Shown here piece by piece: positions 1-9,484 of a stretch of 64,000 nt of DNA (positions within the stretch are counted from its first letter, which is position 1; each line of letters starts with the position of its first letter). A program made the position numbers and the translations under genes. The notes beneath the pieces are model-generated. The model did not search any database. It had not been told where the DNA came from and worked only from the letters and a program-made list of their open reading frames with translations. The stretch is from Rheinheimera sp. 4Y26 (GTDB lineage Bacteria; Pseudomonadota; Gammaproteobacteria; Enterobacterales; Alteromonadaceae), in contig NZ_JAOBWS010000001.1 of NCBI RefSeq assembly GCF_025245835.1, positions 682,001 through 746,000 of the forward strand, given 5' to 3'.

Positions 1-1107
1 GCCTCACGTTCACACCGTTTTGGCTGGCAGGCGGAAGAGGCAGTTGAAATTGCCCGCAGCCATATTGCAGAGCTGGTGAACGCCGACCCGCGGGAAATTG
101 TGTTCACCTCAGGCGCAACTGAATCGAACAACCTGGCCATTAAAGGTGCAGCGCAGTTTTACCATAAAAAAGGTAAACATCTGATCACCTGCAAAACCGA
201 ACATAAAGCCGTGCTGGACACCATGCGCGCTTTAGAGCGTGAAGGTTATGAAGTAACTTATTTAGATGTGGAAAGTAACGGTCTGGTCGACCTTGCCAAG
301 TTGGAAGCCGCGATGCGCCCTGACACCACAGTGGTCAGCATTATGATGGTCAATAACGAAACCGGCGTAGTGCAGGATGTGGCTGCCATCGGTGAGTTGT
401 GCCGTGCCAAAGGCATTATTTTCCATGTGGACGCAGCTCAGGCTGCAGGTAAAGTTGAGATTGACCTGCAAACATTAAAAATTGATTTAATGTCGTTTTC
501 TGCCCACAAAATTTATGGCCCTAAAGGTATTGGTGCTTTATATGTGCGCCGTAAACCGCGTATTCGTTTAGAAGCCCAAACGCACGGTGGTGGCCATGAA
601 CGTGGTATGCGTTCAGGCACTTTACCAACCCACCAGATCGTCGGTATGGGTGAAGCTTTCCGTATTGCCAAACTGGAAATGGCTGCGGAAAACGAGCGTT
701 TTGCCAAGCTGCGTCAGCGGCTGTGGGACGGTATTCAGGACATTGAACAAGTGTTTTTAAATGGTGATGCCACGCACCGTGTACCTGGCATTACCAATAT
801 CAGCTTTAACTATGTGGAAGGTGAATCGCTGATTATGGCGCTGAAAGACATTGCGGTGTCGTCAGGTTCAGCCTGTACTTCAGCCAGTCTGGAGCCTTCT
901 TATGTGCTGCGCGCTTTAGGTTTAAGCGACGAGCTGGCACACAGCTCAATCCGTTTTAGCATTGGCCGTTTTACCACTGAAGAACAGATTGATCACACCA
1001 TTAAAATTGTGCACGAAGCCATTGAAAAACTCCGTGCCATGTCGCCGCTGTGGGATATGTACAAAGACGGCATTGATTTAAACACAGTGGCCTGGGTGGC
1101 ACACTGA
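1..1107 (+). CDS. iscS: cysteine desulfurase IscS (5' end cut by window edge)
   Basis: PLP-dependent cysteine desulfurase that takes sulfur from L-cysteine as a persulfide and hands it to IscU and other acceptors. The reading frame is open from base 1 and begins inside the protein ([10 protein letters not shown]), so roughly 36 N-terminal residues are missing; the remaining 368 residues fit a full length near 404, as in E. coli. The PLP lysine lies in [12 protein letters not shown] and the mobile-loop catalytic cysteine in [13 protein letters not shown]. First visible gene of the isc operon; iscU follows after 70 bp. The ATG at 76 is internal and is not the start. Confidence 0.97.
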   Translation, partial: ASRSHRFGWQAEEAVEIARSHIAELVNADPREIVFTSGATESNNLAIKGAAQFYHKKGKHLITCKTEHKAVLDTMRALEREGYEVTYLDVESNGLVDLAKLEAAMRPDTTVVSIMMVNNETGVVQDVAAIGELCRAKGIIFHVDAAQAAGKVEIDLQTLKIDLMSFSAHKIYGPKGIGALYVRRKPRIRLEAQTHGGGHERGMRSGTLPTHQIVGMGEAFRIAKLEMAAENERFAKLRQRLWDGIQDIEQVFLNGDATHRVPGITNISFNYVEGESLIMALKDIAVSSGSACTSASLEPSYVLRALGLSDELAHSSIRFSIGRFTTEEQIDHTIKIVHEAIEKLRAMSPLWDMYKDGIDLNTVAWVAH

Positions 1108-1177
1108 TCCGCAGCTATAGCAGCTGCGTTCACCGGCAAGCAATTGCAGGTTATCCGGATTAATGAGGTAAAGTACC

Positions 1178-1561
1178 ATGGCATACAGCGAAAAAGTCAT
1201 AGATCACTACGAAAACCCACGTAACGTTGGCGCCTTTGCCAAAGACGACCCGACAGTGGCCACCGGTATGGTTGGCGCTCCTGCTTGTGGTGACGTGATG
1301 AAACTGCAAATCAAAGTGAACGAGCAGGGCATTATTGAAGATGCCAAGTTCAAAACTTATGGTTGTGGCAGCGCCATCGCATCCAGCTCGCTGGTGACCG
1401 AGTGGGTCAAAGGCAAAAGCCTGGACGAAGCGGCACAAATCAAAAACACCGACATAGCGCAGGAACTGGCGTTACCGCCGGTTAAAATTCACTGCTCTAT
1501 TCTGGCTGAAGATGCCATTAAAGCAGCCATTGCTGATTATAAAACCCGGCACGGGAGCTAA
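1178..1561 (+). CDS. iscU: Fe-S cluster assembly scaffold IscU
   Basis: Scaffold on which [2Fe-2S] clusters are built from IscS-derived sulfur before transfer with HscA/HscB help. The three cluster-ligand cysteines are visible in GAPACGDVMKL, YGCGSAIAS and KIHCSILAEDA, and the HscA recognition motif LPPVK directly precedes the last one. Its 127 residues match the family (E. coli 128). The ATG sits after AATGAGGTAAAG, a usable ribosome site. iscA follows after 6 bp, so the two are translated from one transcript. Confidence 0.98.
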   Translation: MAYSEKVIDHYENPRNVGAFAKDDPTVATGMVGAPACGDVMKLQIKVNEQGIIEDAKFKTYGCGSAIASSSLVTEWVKGKSLDEAAQIKNTDIAQELALPPVKIHCSILAEDAIKAAIADYKTRHGS

Positions 1562-1567
1562 GTTGTT

Positions 1568-1891
1568 ATGGCAATTTCAATGACGGCAGCAGCAGCAGAA
1601 CGTGTTCGCAGTTTTTTAGCGAACCGCGGCAAAGGTCTGGGTTTGCGGGTAGGTGTAAAAACCACCGGCTGCTCTGGTCTGGCTTATGTGCTGGAATTTG
1701 TTGACGAGCTGAATGACGACGATCAGGTGTTTGAACAGGACGATCTGAAACTGATCGTTGATGGCAAAAGCCTGGTCTATATCGATGGCACCCAGCTTGA
1801 TTTTGTCAAAGAAGGCCTGAACGAAGGGTTTCAGTTTAATAACCCAAACGTCAACGGCGAATGTGGTTGTGGCGAAAGTTTCACAGTATAA
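1568..1891 (+). CDS. iscA: A-type Fe-S carrier protein IscA
   Basis: A-type carrier that receives Fe-S clusters or iron and passes them to apoproteins. The three conserved cysteines are present: one in TTGCSGLAY and two in the C-terminal [10 protein letters not shown]. Length 107 residues is normal. It lies 6 bp after iscU and 12 bp before hscB in the standard iscSUA-hscBA-fdx order, which separates it from the related ErpA and SufA. Confidence 0.97.
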   Translation: MAISMTAAAAERVRSFLANRGKGLGLRVGVKTTGCSGLAYVLEFVDELNDDDQVFEQDDLKLIVDGKSLVYIDGTQLDFVKEGLNEGFQFNNPNVNGECGCGESFTV

Positions 1892-1903
1892 GCTGGCGGT
1901 CTG

Positions 1904-2428
1904 ATGAATTATTTCCAGCTGTTTCAGGTGCCTGCTCAGTTTGATCTTGATTTAACTGAGCTGGGCACCCGCTATTTAGAACTGCAACGGAATTTTCATC
2001 CGGATAATTTTGCCGCTGCCTCTGAACGCGACAGGTTATTAGCGGTGCAACAAGCCGCCAATATCAATGATGCTTATCACAGCCTGAAACAACCGCTGCT
2101 CAGAGCCGAACATTTGCTGGCGCTGCGTGGGGTGAAAATCAGCCATGAACAACGCAGTTTTACCGACACGGCGTTTTTAATGCAGCAGATGGAGCTGCGT
2201 GAGCTGCTGGCTGACATTCTGCATTCCACAGACCCCTACGCGCTGATAGATGAGGCTGAACAACAAATTCAGCAGCAGAAAAAGTTATTACTCAAGCAGT
2301 TAGCCAGTGCACTTGATGCCAATCAGCCCGAGCAGGATCTGCTGGCGGCTGATATAATCCGCAAACTCAAATTTTTCTTTAAACTGCAGCATGAGCTGGA
2401 GTTAATCGAACAGCAACTACAAGACTAA
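1904..2428 (+). CDS. hscB: Fe-S cluster co-chaperone HscB (Hsc20)
   Basis: J-domain co-chaperone that delivers IscU to the Hsp70 HscA and stimulates its ATPase. The J domain occupies about residues 1-75 with the essential HPD tripeptide in [12 protein letters not shown]; the C-terminal helical half, rich in Glu and Gln, corresponds to the IscU-binding bundle. 174 residues, as in E. coli (171). It is 8 bp upstream of hscA, its partner. Confidence 0.96.
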   Translation: MNYFQLFQVPAQFDLDLTELGTRYLELQRNFHPDNFAAASERDRLLAVQQAANINDAYHSLKQPLLRAEHLLALRGVKISHEQRSFTDTAFLMQQMELRELLADILHSTDPYALIDEAEQQIQQQKKLLLKQLASALDANQPEQDLLAADIIRKLKFFFKLQHELELIEQQLQD

Positions 2429-2436
2429 ATCCTATT

Positions 2437-4293
2437 ATGGCTTTATTACAAATCGCTGAACCTGGCCAAAGTGCCGCTCCCCACCAACATAAACTGGCTG
2501 CAGGTATTGACCTTGGCACCACCAATTCACTGGTGGCCACAGTGCGCAGCGGTGAAGCCAAAACGCTGAAAAACAGTGCCGGCGACGATATGGTGCCTTC
2601 GGTGGTGCGTTATACCGCTGATGCAGTGCAGGTGGGCAAAGTGGCACAGCAGGCAGCAGTCAGCGACCCGTACAATACCATCAGCTCGGTGAAACGTCTG
2701 ATGGGGCGTGGTTTTGCTGAAATCATGGCGCAGGACCATAAGCTGCCGTATCAGCTGGTTGATCAGCAGGGATTAGTTGCAATAGAAACAGCTCAGGGCA
2801 TTAAAAACCCGGTGGAAGTGTCGGCAGAAATTCTGGCGACGCTGGCTGATACCGCCAGTCAAACCTTAGGTGGTGAGCTGACGGGCGTGGTTATTACAGT
2901 ACCGGCTTATTTTGATGACGCCCAGCGTCAGGCCACTAAAGATGCCGCCAAACTCGCCGGTTTAACAGTGCTGCGTTTATTAAACGAACCTACGGCAGCG
3001 GCGTTGGCTTATGGTCTGGATTCAGGCCAGGAAGGTGTTATTGCCGTTTACGATTTAGGCGGCGGTACCTTTGATATCTCCATTTTGCGCTTAAAGCGTG
3101 GTGTGTTTGAAGTACTGGCAACAGGTGGTGATTCTGCCCTGGGTGGTGATGATTTTGACCATGTGATTGTTGATTGGCTGCAACAACAAAGTGGTGAAAC
3201 TGAGTTGTCGCACCAAAGTCTGCGTCAATACCTGCAGCTGGCCCGTCAAATTAAAGAGCAGTTAAGTTCGCTGGATAGTTTTCATTTTGTGTTGCCAACA
3301 GCCAAAGGTGAGCTGAGTTTGAGCTTGAACCGTGAAGAGCTCGACAGCCTGATTTTACCTCTGGTGCGCCGCACTATCCGCGCCTGTAAACAAACCCTGC
3401 GCGATGCCGGTGTGGACACCGACGAAGTAGCCCAGGTGGTGATGGTGGGCGGTTCGACCCGGGTGCCGCTGGTGCGAAGCCTCGTGGCTGAGTTTTTCCA
3501 GGCTGAACCTTTAACCTCGATTGACCCGGATAAAGTGGTGGCAATAGGCGCTGCAATTCAGGCCAATGTGTTGGTTGGCAATAAATCAGATGCCGATACT
3601 TTATTACTGGATGTGATTCCGCTGTCGCTTGGTTTAGAAACCATGGGCGGTTTAGTGGAAAAAATTATTCCGCGTAACACTATTATTCCGGTGGCACGGG
3701 CTCAGGAATTTACCACTTTTAAAGATGGTCAGACCGCGATGTCGCTGCATGTACTGCAGGGCGAGCGTGAACTGGTGGCCGACTGCCGCTCTTTGGCCAA
3801 GTTTAACCTGACCAATATACCGCCGATGGCAGCGGGTGGTGCTCATATCCGTGTCACTTTCCAGGTGGACGCCGATGGCTTATTGAGTGTTACAGCCCAG
3901 GAAAAATCCAGTGGCGTCAGCGCCAGTATTCAGGTGAAACCTTCATACGGTTTAACCGACGATCAGGTGGCCACCATGATCCAAAGTTCGATGCAATATG
4001 CCAAACATGATATGCAACTACGGCTGTTACGCGAGCAGCAGGTAGAAGCCAGCAGAGTGTGGGAAGCGGTCAGCGCTGCTTTGGCTGCTGATGCACATTT
4101 GCTTGGCGCAGCCGAACTGTTAGAAATTGAACAGGCGCTGTCTGAGTTAAAACAACTGAGCCAAAGCGACGATACCGCAGCCATTAAAGCTGCTATCGAT
4201 AAAACCAATCATATTACCGATGATTTTGCCGCCCGTCGGATGGACAATTCAATCCGGCTGGCCCTGCAGGGTCACAAAGTAGACGAGGTGTAA
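2437..4293 (+). CDS. hscA: Fe-S biogenesis Hsp70 chaperone HscA
   Basis: Specialised Hsp70 that binds the LPPVK motif of IscU and drives cluster release with ATP. The nucleotide-binding domain starts at [12 protein letters not shown] and shows the Hsp70 signatures [12 protein letters not shown] and [13 protein letters not shown]; the substrate-binding domain and a shorter C-terminal lid follow. 618 residues, matching HscA (616 in E. coli) and shorter than DnaK, and the operon position confirms HscA. Its stop lies 1 bp before the fdx GTG start. Confidence 0.97.
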   Translation: MALLQIAEPGQSAAPHQHKLAAGIDLGTTNSLVATVRSGEAKTLKNSAGDDMVPSVVRYTADAVQVGKVAQQAAVSDPYNTISSVKRLMGRGFAEIMAQDHKLPYQLVDQQGLVAIETAQGIKNPVEVSAEILATLADTASQTLGGELTGVVITVPAYFDDAQRQATKDAAKLAGLTVLRLLNEPTAAALAYGLDSGQEGVIAVYDLGGGTFDISILRLKRGVFEVLATGGDSALGGDDFDHVIVDWLQQQSGETELSHQSLRQYLQLARQIKEQLSSLDSFHFVLPTAKGELSLSLNREELDSLILPLVRRTIRACKQTLRDAGVDTDEVAQVVMVGGSTRVPLVRSLVAEFFQAEPLTSIDPDKVVAIGAAIQANVLVGNKSDADTLLLDVIPLSLGLETMGGLVEKIIPRNTIIPVARAQEFTTFKDGQTAMSLHVLQGERELVADCRSLAKFNLTNIPPMAAGGAHIRVTFQVDADGLLSVTAQEKSSGVSASIQVKPSYGLTDDQVATMIQSSMQYAKHDMQLRLLREQQVEASRVWEAVSAALAADAHLLGAAELLEIEQALSELKQLSQSDDTAAIKAAIDKTNHITDDFAARRMDNSIRLALQGHKVDEV

Positions 4294-4294
4294 C

Positions 4295-4633
4295 GTGCCA
4301 CAGATTATCTTTTTACCCCATGCCGAACTCTGCCCTGAAGGCGCCGCATTAACAGCGGAAAAAGGCGAGACAGTGCTGGATGTGGCTTTGCGTAACGGTA
4401 TTGCCATTGAACATGCCTGTGAAAAATCCTGCGCCTGTACCACTTGTCATGTAATAGTTCGCGAGGGTTTTTACAGCCTGAACGAAAGTGATGAGCTCGA
4501 AGAAGACATGCTGGATAAAGCCTGGGGTTTAGAGCCTGAGTCGCGTCTGGGTTGTCAGGCCCGTATTGCCGATGAAGACTTAGTGGTGGAAATTCCAAAA
4601 TACACCATCAATATGGTCAGCGAAGGCCATTAA
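4295..4633 (+). CDS. fdx: ISC-type [2Fe-2S] ferredoxin Fdx
   Basis: Adrenodoxin-like [2Fe-2S] ferredoxin that supplies electrons for cluster assembly. Cluster cysteines are arranged as HACEKSCACTTCHV plus the distal LGCQARI. 112 residues (E. coli 111). GTG is the likely start, 1 bp after hscA. It is the last gene of the operon here: a strong terminator follows within 50 bp, and no iscX gene is present between the two. Confidence 0.96.
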   Translation: MPQIIFLPHAELCPEGAALTAEKGETVLDVALRNGIAIEHACEKSCACTTCHVIVREGFYSLNESDELEEDMLDKAWGLEPESRLGCQARIADEDLVVEIPKYTINMVSEGH

Positions 4634-4681
4634 TGCCAATGTGGCACTGAATTATATACCTCTGTTTTTATTCATATTTTT

Positions 4682-4707
4682 AAGCCAGCTTTGATGCTGG
4701 CTTTTTT
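4682..4707 (+). terminator. Rho-independent terminator of the isc operon
   Basis: An 8-bp perfect stem (AAGCCAGC / GCTGGCTT) with a TTTGAT loop, followed by a T run. It lies 48 bp after fdx and closes the isc operon. Confidence 0.88.
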
Positions 4708-4878
4708 CTGGTCAAAATCCGGCGTTTTCTTGTAAATGCTTGAAAATTAATATAAATTCACGCCGATTTTATTTTTATCCGTCGGGAACTAAAATTTATA
4801 GTTCTGAATTTTCTGGTTTTTTTAGCTTCGTTGTCTAGGCTAGACATAGTTGTAAGCATTCTGCTCGGAGATCTGTAC

Positions 4879-6000
4879 ATGAAAAAAACTTGGTTAGCGG
4901 CATGTGTCGCAATGGCTTGTTGTACGACAACAGCCACAGCGGAAGTGAATATCAATGGATTTGCTTCAATTAAGGCAGGCAAAGCGTCAAGTGGTGACAC
5001 TTTATACGGCTATACCGACGAAATCGACTTTAAAAATGAAAGTCTGTTTGCGCTGCAGGTGCAGTCTGACCTGGGCGAGAAGTTGTCGGTCACAGCTCAG
5101 ATTATGGCGCGTGGCCGCAATGACTTTGATGCGGAATTTGAATGGGCTTTTTTAACTTATCAGCTGACGGACGAATGGCGGTTAAATGCCGGTCGTCTGC
5201 GTACCCCTTTTTATAAATATTCTGATTTCCGTGATGTAGGCTACGCCTACGACTGGCTGCGTACACCACAAAGTGTGTATGACCTGGGGTTTGACACCAT
5301 TGAAGGGGTGTCTTTGTATCACAGCACCAGTTTAAGTGACATGCAATCCAATCTGCAGCTGGTGTTTGGTGCTTATGATGGTGAAGTGGCGGTGGTAGGT
5401 ACTGAAGCGCCGGCACAAATTAATAATATTGTTGGTGCGACCTGGGAGCTGAGTCAGGATTGGTTATCGCTGCGCATGGCTTATCTGATGGGGGATGTCA
5501 GTATTGAAGCCAGTTCACTGAACCCCTTATTGCTGGCGCTGACCAATGTTGGTTTAAGGTCAGTAGCACAAGAGATTGATTTTAATGAAGATGAAGGCAG
5601 CTTTTTTGGCGTTGGCCTGAACTATGACCGCAACGACTGGCTGATGGTCGCGGAATATACCCATGTGAAAGTTGAAGACAGCTTTTACGCCAATCAGGAT
5701 TCTTATTATTTGTCGTTAGGGCGCAGATTTGGTGCTTTCACCCCTTATGTTTCTTATGAAAAAGATGAGGATGATGCCAAGCCGGAGATTTATGCCGCTT
5801 TGCCGGCGAATTTCCCGTTACAGCCAACCATCGCCACTATTGTCAACAGCCAGTGGTTTGACAATACCACCTGGAATCTGGGGCTGAGGTACGATTTTCA
5901 CCCGGCAGCCGCTTTTAAAGTGCAATTCAGCTCGGCCAAAGACAAGCTGACAGACAGCAAAGACAGTCTGATGGCACTCGGGGTTGATCTGGTCTTTTAA
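4879..6000 (+). CDS. outer-membrane porin, first of a paralogous pair
   Basis: Predicted trimeric-type beta-barrel porin of 373 residues. The start at 4879 gives a signal peptide (MKKTWLAACVAMACCTTTATA, cleaved before EVNINGF); an upstream in-frame start at 4831 would bury it. The mature chain is full of alternating aromatic and polar strands and ends in LGVDLVF, the terminal aromatic signal for BAM-dependent insertion. The next gene is a paralogue sharing the FD-x-x-FEWA and YSDF segments. No substrate can be deduced from the sequence; the adjacent PstS-like protein makes an anion a reasonable guess only. Confidence 0.85.
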   Translation: MKKTWLAACVAMACCTTTATAEVNINGFASIKAGKASSGDTLYGYTDEIDFKNESLFALQVQSDLGEKLSVTAQIMARGRNDFDAEFEWAFLTYQLTDEWRLNAGRLRTPFYKYSDFRDVGYAYDWLRTPQSVYDLGFDTIEGVSLYHSTSLSDMQSNLQLVFGAYDGEVAVVGTEAPAQINNIVGATWELSQDWLSLRMAYLMGDVSIEASSLNPLLLALTNVGLRSVAQEIDFNEDEGSFFGVGLNYDRNDWLMVAEYTHVKVEDSFYANQDSYYLSLGRRFGAFTPYVSYEKDEDDAKPEIYAALPANFPLQPTIATIVNSQWFDNTTWNLGLRYDFHPAAAFKVQFSSAKDKLTDSKDSLMALGVDLVF

Positions 6001-6046
6001 TGCTGCCTGATTGAACTTGCAGCACATCAATAATGAAGGAGTAGGC

Positions 6047-7117
6047 ATGAAAAAGCTCTTACTTGCAACTGCGGTGGCGGCTATCTGCAGTTATCCGGTT
6101 CAGGCAGAAGTTGATATTTCTGGTTTTGCTTCTGTGATGGGAGGCAAGTTAACCAGCGGTAGTGGTGTGGCGCTGTTTGGCCTTGAACCAACATTTTTGG
6201 CCAATTATCCGACAGTCGGGGTTTACGAAGAAGACTGGACCTTTAAACCGGATTCTAAATTTGGTTTGCAGATGACAGCGGAATTAACCGAAGGATTAAC
6301 AGCAACTGCACAATTAGTCGGGCGGGGCGCAGACGATTTTGACGCCGGTTTTGAATGGGCTTATTTGTCTTATGTGCTGAATGAGCACTGGACATTGCAG
6401 GCCGGTAAAAAACGTTTGCCGCTCTATTATTATTCCGACTTTTTTGACGTCAGTTACGCCTACCTTTGGATCCGGCCACCGGCAGACAACTACACCTGGC
6501 AGATTTTTAACTATACCGGTGTGAATGCCCAGTTTAACTATCAGCTCAGTGACTGGTCGGTATCCGGTAATATCTACACCGGGCGTGAGGATGATGCCGA
6601 AAACAAACTGTTATCGGAATTTTTTGGCACTGAACCGGTGCGGGAGATCTGGAAAGATATTGTCGGTGGTGTGCTCAGTTTAAACCGAGATTGGCTGGAC
6701 TTACGTCTGACCTATATGACCTATCAGAACGAAAGATACAGCGGCGGACAACGGGTATTCTGGGATGGTGAAGACAGCCGCAGAGGGAATTTCGCCGGTC
6801 TGTCTGTCAATATCGACTACAACAACTGGCTGTTATTGTCAGAAGTGAACCGTCTGGCGCTGGATGGCGATGACTTTGACACTTATCTGCTGTCAGCCGG
6901 TTATCGGATACAACAATTTACCCCTTATGTTTCTTATGCGGATTTTGATTCTGACGGCGAAAAACACAACACCACCAGTCTGGGCGTGCGCTGGGATTTT
7001 CATAATTCCGCCGCCTTTAAATTTCAGTTTGATGACGTGAATGATAAAGGCATAGGAAGCAATCAGGTGGCCGGTGACAGCAAAGCTATCACCATGGGCG
7101 TTGATTTAGTTTTTTAA
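6047..7117 (+). CDS. outer-membrane porin, second of a paralogous pair
   Basis: Second beta-barrel porin, 356 residues, 46 bp after the first. The ATG at 6047 follows GAAGGAG and gives a signal peptide ending ...SYPVQA before EVDISGF; the ORF can be extended 12 codons upstream but without a ribosome site. The C-terminus MGVDLVF is nearly the same as in the upstream paralogue, and segments such as FDAGFEWAYLSYVL, YYYSDFFDVSYAY and FTPYVSY align between the two. It looks like an old tandem duplication that has diverged strongly in the loops. Confidence 0.85.
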   Translation: MKKLLLATAVAAICSYPVQAEVDISGFASVMGGKLTSGSGVALFGLEPTFLANYPTVGVYEEDWTFKPDSKFGLQMTAELTEGLTATAQLVGRGADDFDAGFEWAYLSYVLNEHWTLQAGKKRLPLYYYSDFFDVSYAYLWIRPPADNYTWQIFNYTGVNAQFNYQLSDWSVSGNIYTGREDDAENKLLSEFFGTEPVREIWKDIVGGVLSLNRDWLDLRLTYMTYQNERYSGGQRVFWDGEDSRRGNFAGLSVNIDYNNWLLLSEVNRLALDGDDFDTYLLSAGYRIQQFTPYVSYADFDSDGEKHNTTSLGVRWDFHNSAAFKFQFDDVNDKGIGSNQVAGDSKAITMGVDLVF

Positions 7118-7132
7118 GTATTGGAGAAAACC

Positions 7133-7546
7133 ATGAACTGGTTCAAAGTGATAACGCTGACTGCGGCACTGACTGCCAACACAGCATTTGCCGAAGTAGC
7201 GGTGATTGTACATCCATCAAATGCCGCAACCCTTGATCAGGCTGAAATTACCCGCCTGTTTACTGGCCGTGGCGCTACTTTTAATAACGGCAATAAAGCC
7301 ACTCCGCTTAATTTATCGGAGTCTGCAGCTGCGCGTGCCGATTTTGACAGCAAGGTGCTGGGCAAATCTTCCAGCCAGATGAAAGCTTATTGGTCAAAAC
7401 TGGTATTCACCGGTAAAGGCACGCCACCAAAAGAGTTAAATTCTGACGCTGAGATGAAAGCGGCTGTGGCCGCAGATGCCAACGCCATTGGTTATATTGA
7501 CGCCGCCGCAGTGGATGCAACAGTCAAAGTGGTGGCGAAGTTTTAA
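7133..7546 (+). CDS. small periplasmic PstS-like substrate-binding protein
   Basis: 137-residue secreted protein with signal peptide MNWFKVITLTAALTANTAFA. The mature part resembles the short, single-domain phosphate-binding-like family: it keeps the VIVHPSN opening, TRLFTGRGATF, a central FWSKL-like segment (YWSKLVFTG) and the AIGYIDAAAVD ending. It is about half the length of a true PstS and no ABC permease is encoded nearby. The ATG at 7133 is preceded by TTGGAGAAAA; a TTG at 7121 lies before that site. Cotranscribed with the two porins (15 bp gap); a terminator follows. Confidence 0.75.
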   Translation: MNWFKVITLTAALTANTAFAEVAVIVHPSNAATLDQAEITRLFTGRGATFNNGNKATPLNLSESAAARADFDSKVLGKSSSQMKAYWSKLVFTGKGTPPKELNSDAEMKAAVAADANAIGYIDAAAVDATVKVVAKF

Positions 7547-7566
7547 CGCCATCCAGCGACTTAATA

Positions 7567-7594
7567 AAAAAACCGGCAAAAGCCGGTTTTTTTT
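7567..7594 (+). terminator. Rho-independent terminator of the porin operon
   Basis: Stem AAAACCGGC / GCCGGTTTT around an AAAA loop, followed by more T residues, about 20 bp after the PstS-like gene. Confidence 0.88.
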
Positions 7595-7658
7595 ATGGTG
7601 TTTTTGCCGGGAGCGGCATTTTTTTAATGCACAAATAGGCATTTGATAAGCAATAGCG

Positions 7659-7664
7659 TATAAT
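7659..7664 (+). promoter_or_regulatory. candidate -10 box of ndk promoter
   Basis: Perfect TATAAT 55 bp before the ndk ATG, followed by a GC-rich stretch. No good -35 hexamer sits 16-18 bp upstream, so the call rests on the -10 box and its position. Confidence 0.45.
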
Positions 7665-7718
7665 TCGCGGCCGCTAATTTTTAACCAGTTATTTAATCAG
7701 ATATTCAGGGAGTCTTCG

Positions 7719-8150
7719 ATGGCCTTAGAACGTACTTTTTCAATCGTAAAACCAGATGCAGTTGCTAAAAACCACATCGGTGCAATCTACCACCGTTTTG
7801 AAACTGCCGGTTTACGTATTGTTGCCGCTAAAATGTTACACCTGAGCCGCGAACAGGCTGAAGGTTTCTACGCTGAGCACAAAGAGCGTCCATTTTTCAA
7901 CGCTTTAGTATCTTTCATGACTTCTGGCCCTGTGATGGTTCAGGTGTTAGAAGGTGAAGACGCAGTGCGTAAAAACCGCGAAATCATGGGTGCAACTAAC
8001 CCGAAAGACGCTGCTGCCGGTACTCTGCGTGCTGACTACGCTGCCAGCATCGACGAAAACGCTGTTCACGGTTCTGACGCTGTTGCTTCAGCTGCCCGTG
8101 AAATCGCGTTTTTCTTCACTGACGCTGAGCTGTGTGCCCGCACTCGCTAA
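7719..8150 (+). CDS. ndk: nucleoside diphosphate kinase Ndk
   Basis: Transfers the gamma phosphate of ATP to nucleoside diphosphates by a phosphohistidine ping-pong mechanism. The opening [12 protein letters not shown] and the active-site histidine in [12 protein letters not shown] are diagnostic. 143 residues, as in E. coli. Monocistronic: own -10 box upstream and a strong inverted repeat downstream. Confidence 0.98.
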   Translation: MALERTFSIVKPDAVAKNHIGAIYHRFETAGLRIVAAKMLHLSREQAEGFYAEHKERPFFNALVSFMTSGPVMVQVLEGEDAVRKNREIMGATNPKDAAAGTLRADYAASIDENAVHGSDAVASAAREIAFFFTDAELCARTR

Positions 8151-8185
8151 GTTAAAGTGAATTCAGCCCGGGATTGGGTTGAATA

Positions 8186-8214
8186 ACAGAAAGGGGGCAT
8201 GGCCCCCTTTCTGT
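8186..8214 (+). terminator. long inverted repeat downstream of ndk
   Basis: A 13-bp perfect stem (ACAGAAAGGGGGC / GCCCCCTTTCTGT) with an ATG loop. There is no long T run after it, so it may act as a weak terminator or protect the 3' end of the ndk mRNA. Confidence 0.6.
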
Positions 8215-8334
8215 CTATCTGTTGTACAGTTTTTAAAGAAGTGAACCCGGTTGTATTTTATCTGTCTCAACTCGTTGATGGCACAGACAAAATCCAACCG
8301 CCAGACCCCTAAGTCAGACCAGGAGTAACCCCAC

Positions 8335-9459
8335 ATGAGCGCAGTTGAAAACAAAGTCAATCTGTTAGATTTAACCCGCGAGCAGATGAAAGAGTTTCTG
8401 GTGTCTCTGGGCGAAAAACCATTCCGCGCCGATCAGCTGATGAAATGGATTTACCATTTCTGTATTGATGATTTTGACAAAATGACCAACATCAACAAAG
8501 ACTTGCGTGAGAAACTCAAACGCAGTTGTGTCATTGAAGCGCCAGTGGTCGTGACACGTCAGGACAGCGCTGATGGCACTATCAAGTTTGTGATGGGACT
8601 GAAAGGCGGCCAGGAAGTGGAAACTGTCTGGATCCCGGAAAAAGACCGCCGTACTTTGTGTGTTTCATCTCAGGTAGGCTGTGCGCTGGACTGCTCGTTC
8701 TGCTCTACAGCTCAACAGGGGTTTAACCGTAATTTAAGCGTGTCGGAAATTATCGGTCAGGTGTGGCGCGTCAGCCAAATTATCGGCTCTTACGGTGATA
8801 CCGACGTGAAACCTGTCACCAACGTGGTGATGATGGGCATGGGCGAACCTTTGCTGAACCTCAATAACGTGGTGCCGGCGATGGAGCTGATGCTGGAAGA
8901 TTATGGTTTTGGCTTGTCCAAACGCCGGGTGACCTTAAGTACTTCTGGTGTAGTACCGGCTTTAGACTTATTAAAAGATAAAATTGATGTGGCTTTGGCC
9001 ATTTCGTTGCATGCGCCGAATAACGAGCTGCGTGATCAGCTGGTGCCTGTGAATAAAAAGTACCCGATGGAAGAATTTCTGGCATCGGCAAAACGATATG
9101 TGCAAGATTCGAGAGCCAATGATAAAGTGACAGTCGAATATGTGATGCTTGAGGGCATCAACGACAGTATGGAACAGGCGCACGAGCTGGCAAAAGCGTT
9201 AAAAGATACGCCGTCAAAAATTAACCTGATTCCATTTAACCCTTATCCGGGGTCGCCTTATAAAAGATCAAGCAATTCACGCATTGACCGTTTTAACAAA
9301 GTGCTGCAGGAACACGGTTTTACCGTGATGGTCCGTAAAACAAGAGGTGATGACATCGATGCCGCTTGTGGTCAGCTGGTGGGTGATGTGATTGATCGCA
9401 CTAAACGTCTGGCAAAAAAACAGATGAAAGGTGAGGCGATTTCCGTAAAAATAGTGTGA
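8335..9459 (+). CDS. rlmN: dual-specificity RNA methyltransferase RlmN
   Basis: Radical SAM enzyme that methylates C2 of adenine in 23S rRNA A2503 and in a subset of tRNAs (A37). The radical SAM cysteines are in [11 protein letters not shown]; the second methyl-carrying cysteine is near the C-terminus in [12 protein letters not shown]-binding GEP and STSG motifs are present ([17 protein letters not shown]). 374 residues. Start ATG after AGGAGTAACCCC. Followed after 25 bp by pilF, as in many gammaproteobacteria. Confidence 0.97.
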   Translation: MSAVENKVNLLDLTREQMKEFLVSLGEKPFRADQLMKWIYHFCIDDFDKMTNINKDLREKLKRSCVIEAPVVVTRQDSADGTIKFVMGLKGGQEVETVWIPEKDRRTLCVSSQVGCALDCSFCSTAQQGFNRNLSVSEIIGQVWRVSQIIGSYGDTDVKPVTNVVMMGMGEPLLNLNNVVPAMELMLEDYGFGLSKRRVTLSTSGVVPALDLLKDKIDVALAISLHAPNNELRDQLVPVNKKYPMEEFLASAKRYVQDSRANDKVTVEYVMLEGINDSMEQAHELAKALKDTPSKINLIPFNPYPGSPYKRSSNSRIDRFNKVLQEHGFTVMVRKTRGDDIDAACGQLVGDVIDRTKRLAKKQMKGEAISVKIV

Positions 9460-9484
9460 TAACTACAAGGATTAGTGCACCAAG

